Origin: Myxococcales bacterium
GTDB taxonomy: Bacteria > Myxococcota_A > Polyangia > Polyangiales > Polyangiaceae
DNA: 64,000 bases
Assembly: GCA_025355005.1 (NCBI GenBank)
Contig: JANXLV010000276.1
Location: 17,164 to 81,163 of the forward strand
Direction: 5' to 3'
Under the pieces are notes generated by a model that saw nothing but the letters and a program-made list of their open reading frames with translations, made no database searches and had not been told where the DNA came from. Made by a program: the position numbers and the translations under genes. Positions within the stretch are counted from its first letter, which is position 1, and each line of letters opens with the position of its first letter. Below are positions 8,638-15,355 of the stretch, in pieces.

Positions 8638-9225
8638 TCAGGCCTTCTTGAGGTTCTCGTTCGCGAAGTCCCAGTTCACCAGGTGGTTCAGGAAGCACTC
8701 GATGTACTTCGGGCGGAGGTTCCGGAAATCGATGTAGTATGCATGCTCCCAGACGTCGATCGTGAGGATCGCCTTCTGGCCATGCTTCATCGGCAGGTCC
8801 GCGTTGCCCGTCTTGGTGACGGAGAGCTTGCCGGCCTTGTCGGCGACGAGCCACGCCCAGCCGGAGCCGAACTGCGTGGTGGCGGCCGCGGTGAACTCCT
8901 CCTTGAACTTGTCGAACGAGCCGAAGTCACGCGTGATGGCCGCTGCGATGTCGCCCGTGGGGGCGCCGCCGCCACCCGGCTTCATCGAGTGCCAGTAGAA
9001 CGTGTGGTTCCAGATCTGGGCGGCGTTGTTGAAGACGCCCGCCTCGGAGCTCATGATGATGTCCTCGAGGGACTTCTCGGCTTCGGGCTTGCCCTCGAGC
9101 AGCTTGTTCAGGTTCGTCACGTAGGCGTTGTGGTGCTTGCCGTGGTGGAACTCGAGCGTCTCGGCGGTGATGTGGGGCGCGAGCGCGTCCTTCGCGTACG
9201 GCAGTGCGGGGAGGGTGAAAGCCAT
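8638..9225 (-). CDS. sodB: Superoxide dismutase, iron type
   Basis: This 195-residue protein matches Fe/Mn superoxide dismutase along its full length, which converts superoxide to oxygen and hydrogen peroxide in the cytoplasm. Metal ligands are visible: the first His in FHHGKHHNAYV, the His in WNHTFYW, and Asp and His in DVWEHAYYID. The AAQIWNHTFYW segment carries the active-site Gln typical of Fe enzymes rather than the GGHxNH form of Mn enzymes. I chose the ATG at 9225 (MAFTLPALPY) because AAAGGAG lies 7 nt upstream; the longer frame to 9276 is unlikely. Confidence 0.95.
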   Translation of the reverse strand: MAFTLPALPYAKDALAPHITAETLEFHHGKHHNAYVTNLNKLLEGKPEAEKSLEDIIMSSEAGVFNNAAQIWNHTFYWHSMKPGGGGAPTGDIAAAITRDFGSFDKFKEEFTAAATTQFGSGWAWLVADKAGKLSVTKTGNADLPMKHGQKAILTIDVWEHAYYIDFRNLRPKYIECFLNHLVNWDFANENLKKA

Positions 9226-9232
9226 GTGCTCT

Positions 9233-9239
9233 CTCCTTT
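9233..9239 (-). promoter_or_regulatory. Ribosome binding site of sodB
   Basis: AAAGGAG on the minus strand, 7 nt before the ATG at 9225. It decides the start over the in-frame codon at 9276. Confidence 0.8.
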
Positions 9240-9319
9240 GCGGAATGGTTGGGGTTTGGGCCCGCAACAAGACCACGCTGCCCTGGCAGTGTCAACGCAC
9301 GCCCCTCACGCGCCTCCCG

Positions 9320-10102
9320 TCACTGGGACTTGAGCACGACCGCACCGAGGCCGCCCGTCAGCGTGATGCTCGCCGCGCCGGTGCCCGCTGTGCCGTGACC
9401 CTTGCCGCTGACGACATCGGGGAACGCCTTGGTGTCGATGTCCGTCGCGGTGTTCGCGGAGAGGGTGATGAGGTCCGCCGCGAAGTTGCTCGGGACGGCG
9501 AGCGAGACGCCGAAGCCACCCTTCAGCGACACATCCGACCCCTTCGCGGGCGTGTGCGACGCCGTGATGTCACCCGCGCCGTTGTCGTCGATGCTGAGCG
9601 AGCCGATCGTGCCGCTCACTTTCACGTCACCAGAGCCCGCCTTCACGACCAGCGGAAGCGGCTTCATCGCGGTTCCAGAGGGCACCGTGATCTGCAGCGC
9701 ATCGCAGCCAGAGTTGTCGCCCTTGGAGGTGCCGTGTGATGAGCCGTGCCCGCACGTGACCGTGATGCCGTTCGCGTCCTCCGTGATCACGAGCGTGGCG
9801 ACCACGTCGGCCATCGAGAGCTCCGCGCTCGCCTGGTCCGCTTCGTCCGCGTACGCGGCGGTGCGTCCCGTCACGCTGACCTTGGTCGCCGTGGGATCGC
9901 CGGTGATGGTGAGGCCGCTGCCATTGCCCTGCGTGTTGATCGAGGCGTCGTTGATCGTGATCGTCTGACCAGCCCAGTCGGTCTTGCTCGACTGAGCGGG
10001 GATGTCCTTCACGTAGCGCGGCTGGGACTTCGCGGTCACCGCGACGCTGCAGCCAGTGACCAGTGACAGACCAAGAACCAGGGGAAGAACGAGCGTTCGC
10101 AT
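9320..10102 (-). CDS. Adhesin-like lipoprotein with beta-helix (DUF2807/DUF4097-like) repeats
   Basis: A signal peptide ends in the lipobox LVTGC. The 260-residue protein then shows serial short beta-strand repeats such as GDVKVSGTIGSLSIDD and AGDITASHTPAKGSDVSL, the pattern of the putative auto-transporter adhesin head/DUF4097 families. No enzyme motif is visible. The ATG at 10102 is chosen because GGAGG precedes it and gives a normal signal peptide; the frame extends to 10165. It is probably an outer-membrane or periplasmic structural protein. sodB follows after a 94-bp gap on the same strand. Confidence 0.6.
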   Translation of the reverse strand: MRTLVLPLVLGLSLVTGCSVAVTAKSQPRYVKDIPAQSSKTDWAGQTITINDASINTQGNGSGLTITGDPTATKVSVTGRTAAYADEADQASAELSMADVVATLVITEDANGITVTCGHGSSHGTSKGDNSGCDALQITVPSGTAMKPLPLVVKAGSGDVKVSGTIGSLSIDDNGAGDITASHTPAKGSDVSLKGGFGVSLAVPSNFAADLITLSANTATDIDTKAFPDVVSGKGHGTAGTGAASITLTGGLGAVVLKSQ

Positions 10103-10202
10103 TTTAAAAAGGCCTCCGAGCCGAAGGGGTGCAATCGGGTGAGACGGTCGAGCATAGCTCTTCATTCACCACGCCCATTCGAGGGGGTGGAGGGAAGGCG
10201 CG

Positions 10203-10943
10203 TCAGGCGCTGCCGCGACGCGGTTTTTCGGCGGAGTCCATGGACTCCCATGTAGTCATCATGGTGGGCGCGTCGTCGTCCTCGAGAGACTTCTCCGTGT
10301 CGGGCGCATGGGGAGTCTGCATCGCCGGGGGAAGATCGGAGTCGAGCTGGAGTGACAGGAGCTCCGCGGCCTTCGACGGCGCCATCGCAGCAAGCTGGTA
10401 GGGACGCGCAGGCACGCGCGAGGCCGGCGGCGGTAGCGTGCGCCTCGGCATCGGGGGCGGCGTGGCGGACACCAGCGTCGCGTTGGGGCGAAGCGGGAGG
10501 GGTGCCTTGGAGGAGGCGGGCTTGCTCGTGGAGGGCGGCGCGGCGGACGCACGCTCACGCTGCTGCGGCGGCGAGATCGGGGAGATGCTCGGACTGACGC
10601 GAGGCGCCATCATGATGAGTGCATTGTCCAGCATGTCACCCGTGAGCGCGGCGAGCGGCATCGTATGGTCCGGCGAGACGAACGGCGGCGGCGCTGGCGT
10701 GAACGCTGCGAACTGCGGCATCGGCGCGGTCATCGGCTGCGTTTCAGGGTGTGACGACCACGCAGCCATCTGCGGCGGTTGAATCACCGGCATCGGCGCG
10801 CGAGGCGGCAGCGTGACTGCGCTCTTCGTGGGCTGCATCAGCACGTAGAGGGCCGCGGCGCTGAGCAGCACCAGGCCAACGACTCCGATCACGATAAGGA
10901 CCCACCATCCACTCAGCAGCGGCGAAAGACCCATTGGCTCCAT
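10203..10943 (-). CDS. Pro-rich single-pass membrane protein, unknown function
   Basis: About 246 residues. One strong transmembrane helix lies near the N-terminus (WWVLIVIGVVGLVLLSAAAL), followed by ~200 residues rich in Pro, Ala and Met with no recognisable fold. The start is uncertain: ATG codons at 10943 and 10934 both give the same topology, and the frame is open to 11060. It is not recognised; it may be an inner-membrane protein with a disordered periplasmic or cytoplasmic tail. Confidence 0.5.
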   Translation of the reverse strand: MEPMGLSPLLSGWWVLIVIGVVGLVLLSAAALYVLMQPTKSAVTLPPRAPMPVIQPPQMAAWSSHPETQPMTAPMPQFAAFTPAPPPFVSPDHTMPLAALTGDMLDNALIMMAPRVSPSISPISPPQQRERASAAPPSTSKPASSKAPLPLRPNATLVSATPPPMPRRTLPPPASRVPARPYQLAAMAPSKAAELLSLQLDSDLPPAMQTPHAPDTEKSLEDDDAPTMMTTWESMDSAEKPRRGSA

Positions 10944-11063
10944 CCTCTCAAGAGGCGCTCGTCGAATGCGGCGCCGTGTTCGTTCGCAGCGGAAGTTTGC
11001 ACGGAAACTGGAACACGCAAGGAACCTTTCGAGGTCGTCAGGATCATCCGACGTGGGCACACA

Positions 11064-11969
11064 TCAGGCCAGCGTCCCCGCCGCCGCCATTCCGATCGGC
11101 CAGCCCATGGAGTACCGGGCATTGACCTCGCTCCGTGGCTGGAGCGTCGGCTGATCGCCCTCCCCGACGTAGACGAACGCGTCGATGCCGAACGCCCCGA
11201 AATAGGACGCCCCGTGCAATGCGACTCCGACCGTCGTGAGCTCCGCGCGCAGGGCGTGTTCGTGGATGCGGGCCGGATGATCTTCGGGGAGCGGCAGGGT
11301 GGCGAGCCAGGCGCCGCGCGCGTCGCATCGCTGGTGAACTAGTTCGCCCGCGGAGAGCGTGCCGTCTTCAGCGAGCGAGCCGTGCAATCCGAGCTCGATT
11401 GTGATGTGCACGTTCGGCTCGATCTGCACGCCGCGATCGCGCGCGATGCTTGCCTGCACGAATGCCTTGTCTGCGGCGTCGAGCGCGCCGCACGTGAGCA
11501 CCCGCTGGCCGCGGCCTGCCATCCCGAACGCGCGCTTCACACGCCATGTGGAGGACAACGCAGAAGTCGACGCGAGATGCGCGAGGGCTGCGTCGAGGTC
11601 CGTGACGAACGCAGCGCCGGGCAGCGTGGGACCGAGCGACGCCGCGAATGCGCGCCCGTTCACGCGTCGAATCACTTCGAACGACGGATGCGCCACCGGC
11701 TCGGCGCCCGCGCGCCGCAGCATGCCGAGCGCGCGCGGCGTGGGACAGAACGCGAAACCCGGGAGCGGCGCCAGAGTCGCCGACACGGCGGTGCCCGCGA
11801 GCGTGTCATCATCCACGAGGAGGTCGCCGTCGCGCAGCAGTGTGCGTGCGAGCGCGGCGACATGCGGGCGCATCGCCTCCTTCACGCGCAACGTTGGCGC
11901 GTAGCCGGGGCTCGCCGCGAGCTCCTCGTCCGCGTCGAGGTTCAGGACGAAGGCGCGCCGGGTGTCCAT
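11064..11969 (-). CDS. ATP-grasp-like protein paired with a DUF455 protein
   Basis: This 301-residue protein has the C-terminal layout of ATP-grasp ligases. The segment FGIDAFVY and then EVNARYSMGWPIG correspond to the metal-binding acidic residue and the E-x-N motif, and WRVKRAFGMAGRGQRV looks like the nucleotide-binding Lys/Gly loop. The family uses ATP to join a carboxylate to an amine or thiol. The substrate is unknown. It overlaps the upstream DUF455 gene by 28 bp, so the two are translationally linked and probably act in one pathway. Confidence 0.6.
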   Translation of the reverse strand: MDTRRAFVLNLDADEELAASPGYAPTLRVKEAMRPHVAALARTLLRDGDLLVDDDTLAGTAVSATLAPLPGFAFCPTPRALGMLRRAGAEPVAHPSFEVIRRVNGRAFAASLGPTLPGAAFVTDLDAALAHLASTSALSSTWRVKRAFGMAGRGQRVLTCGALDAADKAFVQASIARDRGVQIEPNVHITIELGLHGSLAEDGTLSAGELVHQRCDARGAWLATLPLPEDHPARIHEHALRAELTTVGVALHGASYFGAFGIDAFVYVGEGDQPTLQPRSEVNARYSMGWPIGMAAAGTLA

Positions 11970-12793
11970 GCTTCGAGCTCGTCCTGGAAGGAGGCAGGCT
12001 GCCCCGCCCGTGTGCGCGCGTCACGACGTAACGGAAGTCCGCGCATGAGGAGCGGCGTGAGCGGCTCGGGAAGCGCGCGGCGCCAGGACTCGAACGTGAG
12101 CTCACCGCCAAACTCCGTGAACCACCGAACGCCGAAGCGCACGTGCGCGATCTCTTCCAGTCCCACGAGCTCCTGCACGCGCGCGCCCGGTTCATCACCG
12201 ACGGCGCGGAACCGCGCAGCGAACGACGCGCTGTGCTCGAGGTTTGCGCTCTCCAATCCGAGCCCCATGAGCGCGACGAACGCGAGCGGACCCGCACACG
12301 TTGGCACGCGCTGCCAGAACCAGTCGCGCACGGTGAAGTCGCCGATGCGATGTCCGAGCCGCTCGATCACCGTGGCGTACATGTGCATGTGCCGGATCTC
12401 GTCCTCGGCGATGCGAAGGAGCCCCGCACGAAACTCCCGCGGGGTGTCGGGGAACGCGAGCAACGCCCACGCCATGAGCTCCGCCGCCTGGAGCTCGTGG
12501 TGGAAGAACGCATGAAGCGCCTGAGCGCGCCCGCGCGCCGTCGAGAGCCCACGAGCCTTGCCCGCGCGCGAGAGCACGACGAGCTCCGAGGGCCGTCCGG
12601 GAGCCGCGAGACGACGAGCGACCGGCCCTTCCTCCCAGACGTCCGGCAGCGGTGGAGGTGCACACTTCAGATCGAGCGACGTACCCAGGATGTAATCCCA
12701 GGCCCAACGCTCCACAGTCCCTGGCGCCGGCGCCTCCACGGCCTCACTTCTAGCACCGGCGGGCGAGATCCGCGTATTCAATGCAGTATGCAT
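11942..12793 (-). CDS. DUF455 family ferritin-like di-iron protein
   Basis: The 283-residue protein resembles the DUF455 family. Helices carry the di-iron pattern E-ExxH-E-ExxH: E in HHELQAAELMAW, ExxH in AEDEIRHMHMY, E in LESANLEHSASF, and ExxH in LEEIAHVRFG. The latter two match the signature that places DUF455 in the ferritin-like superfamily. The reaction is not known. It precedes and overlaps the ATP-grasp gene. No clear ribosome binding site precedes the ATG at 12793. Confidence 0.7.
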   Translation of the reverse strand: MHTALNTRISPAGARSEAVEAPAPGTVERWAWDYILGTSLDLKCAPPPLPDVWEEGPVARRLAAPGRPSELVVLSRAGKARGLSTARGRAQALHAFFHHELQAAELMAWALLAFPDTPREFRAGLLRIAEDEIRHMHMYATVIERLGHRIGDFTVRDWFWQRVPTCAGPLAFVALMGLGLESANLEHSASFAARFRAVGDEPGARVQELVGLEEIAHVRFGVRWFTEFGGELTFESWRRALPEPLTPLLMRGLPLRRDARTRAGQPASFQDELEAWTPGAPSS

Positions 12794-12858
12794 TCACTTG
12801 CAGGAGAGATTCGTAGCCAGAGGCGAGCCTCACCGCGCGAACTCTCCCTCTACGCAAT

Positions 12859-12893
12859 GAAGCTCCAACCCCCGAAAGGGGGGAAGGAGCTTC
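12859..12893. terminator. Hairpin immediately downstream of tRNA-Ser
   Basis: GAAGCTCC pairs perfectly with GGAGCTTC, and inside it CCCCC-GAAA-GGGGG forms a second stem with a GNRA tetraloop. It starts 3 bp after the tRNA 3' end (minus strand). There is no U-tract, so it could stop transcription or guide 3' processing. Confidence 0.55.
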
Positions 12894-12895
12894 GG

Positions 12896-12982
12896 CGGAG
12901 AGAGAGAGATTCGAACTCTCGGAACCCTTGCGAGTTCACATGATTTCCAATCATGCACCTTCGGCCACTCGGTCATCTCTCC
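12896..12982 (-). tRNA. tRNA-Ser (anticodon GGA)
   Basis: 87 nt on the minus strand. The acceptor stem GGAGAGA pairs with TCTCTCC, then discriminator G; no encoded CCA. The T arm is GAGAG-TTCGAAT-CTCTC. The anticodon stem-loop centred on TTGGAAA gives anticodon GGA, which reads UCC and UCU. A long variable arm (GAACTCGCAAGGGTTC) is as expected for class II serine tRNA. Confidence 0.93.
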
Positions 12983-13033
12983 GGTGCTGCGGGGAAGGCG
13001 CTTAGCACGGGCGAAACGAAAAGGGGAGCCCGC

Positions 13034-15298
13034 TCACAAACCCCACAAGCGCAGCGCCGCCAGCGTGTCCGCGTCGATCGTCGCAGGCTCGCGCGCGGGC
13101 GCCTTCTCCACCGGGTTCAGCGACTCGAAGAGGAAGGTGTGCAGCGCGTGCGCGGCGATCGGATGGGTCGCGCGCACGTCCGTCGTGCATGCCGGCTCCA
13201 GCTCCAGTGAACAGAGGCGGCCTTCACGCGCCGAGATGCCGGAGAGCACGAACGGCCCCATGCGTCCGGAGAAGCGCGTCCCGTGGAGCGCAAGCCTCCC
13301 ACGCCCGTCATCGGACTCCTGCGTGCTCGCGAGCGCCCACAGGTCACGCCCGCGGAAGCTTGTAGGTGCGACCAACCCCAGCCCGGAGAGCGCCGTCACG
13401 GCGACGTCCGCCGCGCTGGTCGGCGTGACCACGTGCGCACCGTCCGAGAGCCCCGGTGGCGCGATGTAGAGCGGCACGTGGAGCAGCTGCTCGTCGAGCG
13501 TGTCAGGGTCACCAAACGGCACGTGCGCGGTCTCGTCTGCCGCCAGATCAGCGGTCACCATCAGCAACGTGCTGCCGTCGCGTCCGCTCGCGCGCAGGCT
13601 CTCGAGCAGCTGACCGAGCGCCTTGTCCTGTCGCGTGAGCGCAAGGTCCGCAAGCGCCCACGCACGTTCGCGATCTGCGTCCTGGAAGCGCAGCATGGGC
13701 GGTACGCGCCGCGCGCGGCTCATGAGCTCCGCTGCGTGTCGGGGCTCCAGGCCGCCGGCGTAGCCGGTGGGCGCCATGTCCTTCAGATCGTCCGCGGACG
13801 CCTCCCATGGCGGGTGCGCGCCGCGCGCGTGGATGACCACCAGGAAGCGCCCGTCCTTGCGAGCCTCGATGAACTTCGCTGCGTCCTCGAAGACCTTCGT
13901 GGGAGGGACGTCCTCTTGCGGTGGGTGCGACTCGAACGTGCCGAAGCCGCGGTCGAAGCCGAACGCCTTCCCCGTGAGCGGGTTCGCCGTGAAGTAGGCG
14001 GTGTCCACGCCCGCCTGTCTGGCTGCGTCCGCGATGGTCGTGACGGACGCGGGAAGACGCGCGCTCTGATCGAGCACGCCATGCATCCGCGGCGTGACGC
14101 CAGTGAGCATGGAGGCGAGCGCGCCGGACGCGAGCGTCGTCGAGCTCCGGTGGTCGTCGAAGACGAACGCGCGCTTGGCGATCGCGGAGAGGGCGGGCAG
14201 CGCGATCCGTCCGCCATAGCCCGGCACGGCGCGTGGCGACAGCTCACCCATCACGATGAGCACCACGCCGTTCACCTTCGCGCGCGCGACCTGCTCGGTG
14301 ACCCTCGGCAGCGGCCGCCGGAGCCTGGGCTCAGCGAGCAGCGCGCGCGCGCCTTTCGCGGCACGCGTCACCACGAGCGAGACCTGACCAATCGCGTCGC
14401 CCCCGGGCACGTCCACGCTGATTGGCTTCCATGTCGCCGCGTCCTCCGCGACCAGATGCCACGTCGCGAGCGTCTGCGTTGGAGCCCGATCGTGCGCGAC
14501 CTGCAGCTCCACGTCCGCATCACCGCCCTTGGTGACGGAGAGCGACGCGGTGAAGAGCGCGCCCTTGGGAATGAAGGTGGTGCACGACGCAAAGCCAGGC
14601 CCGCGCAGGGCGAGCGTGGGCTTTGCCTCGCCGCTCACCGTGCTGTTCGTGAGAGCATCGGCGCGCGTGGGCGCCGAGTAGCCAGCGTCGTCGCCGGCGG
14701 GTCCGATGTGGATCCAGTCGATGTCGGCGAGGTAGTCTGCTGCGTTCTTCGCTACGCCTCCAAACGACAGCGTGATGTCGTTCGGGCCCTGATCCACGGT
14801 CGCGCCCACGAGCTTCGCGCTGACAACGGCGGCCTTGGTCTTGTCGAGCGTGAGCGTCGCGCTGCCCTTGCCGTTGACGGAGACCGTGAGCGTCCGCGCC
14901 GACCCTGATTTCGCGCGCGCCACAACAGTGAGGTCACCGCTCACGGCAACGGGCGAAAGATAGGACATCGGGAGCCGCTTCTCGTGGGCGCGCAGCCACG
15001 TCGCGCCCTCGTGCTCCACCACCTCTCGCGTACCGTCCTTGCCGAGCCCGAATGCGCCCGCCAGGCTTGGATCGCCGAAGTCGAGGAGGATGCCGTCGTG
15101 GCCGAGCGTGCATCGCGAGAGGTCGCGCGTCATGTCCAGCGTCACGCCGTCGGTTGCAACGCCCTTTGCTGCGGTCGTTGCGGGCAAGACGGCGTCCTTC
15201 GTCTCGGGCGGCGAGGTCGTCTTCTTGCTACCGCAGCCGAGCATCACCAACGTGGACGATGCCGCGAGCGCCGCAGCCGCGATGATGAGCCTTCGCAC
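13034..15298 (-). CDS. Sulfatase-fold lipoprotein (alkaline-phosphatase superfamily), catalytic motif degenerate
   Basis: 754 residues from a GTG start. The signal peptide ends in VMLGC. The first ~350 residues have beta-sandwich character with repeats of alternating strands. From VVLIVMGELSPRAVPGYGG onward the fold is that of sulfatases/phosphoglycerol transferases: the segment SSTTLASGALASMLTG, then TPRMHGVLDQ and FLVVIHARGAHPPW match family landmarks. The canonical nucleophile motif C-x-P-x-R is absent; the equivalent segment is Ala/Ser/Gly-rich with only Ser and Thr as possible nucleophiles. A metal-binding Asp-His pair at the start (normally D-D) is also not seen. It may be a divergent hydrolase or a binding protein. 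Confidence 0.65.
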   Translation of the reverse strand: MRRLIIAAAALAASSTLVMLGCGSKKTTSPPETKDAVLPATTAAKGVATDGVTLDMTRDLSRCTLGHDGILLDFGDPSLAGAFGLGKDGTREVVEHEGATWLRAHEKRLPMSYLSPVAVSGDLTVVARAKSGSARTLTVSVNGKGSATLTLDKTKAAVVSAKLVGATVDQGPNDITLSFGGVAKNAADYLADIDWIHIGPAGDDAGYSAPTRADALTNSTVSGEAKPTLALRGPGFASCTTFIPKGALFTASLSVTKGGDADVELQVAHDRAPTQTLATWHLVAEDAATWKPISVDVPGGDAIGQVSLVVTRAAKGARALLAEPRLRRPLPRVTEQVARAKVNGVVLIVMGELSPRAVPGYGGRIALPALSAIAKRAFVFDDHRSSTTLASGALASMLTGVTPRMHGVLDQSARLPASVTTIADAARQAGVDTAYFTANPLTGKAFGFDRGFGTFESHPPQEDVPPTKVFEDAAKFIEARKDGRFLVVIHARGAHPPWEASADDLKDMAPTGYAGGLEPRHAAELMSRARRVPPMLRFQDADRERAWALADLALTRQDKALGQLLESLRASGRDGSTLLMVTADLAADETAHVPFGDPDTLDEQLLHVPLYIAPPGLSDGAHVVTPTSAADVAVTALSGLGLVAPTSFRGRDLWALASTQESDDGRGRLALHGTRFSGRMGPFVLSGISAREGRLCSLELEPACTTDVRATHPIAAHALHTFLFESLNPVEKAPAREPATIDADTLAALRLWGL

Positions 15299-15355
15299 GG
15301 GATGGCGGCTACCGCGCTCTCATGCGTCGGTCAAGCTTGGCGCTTGCGCCGGCGC

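Noticed and set aside
13283..14908. 541-residue plus-strand reading frame antisense to the sulfatase-fold gene
   Set aside because: Arg/Ala-rich composition without domain, signal or start support; this is the usual GC-biased shadow of the minus-strand lipoprotein gene.
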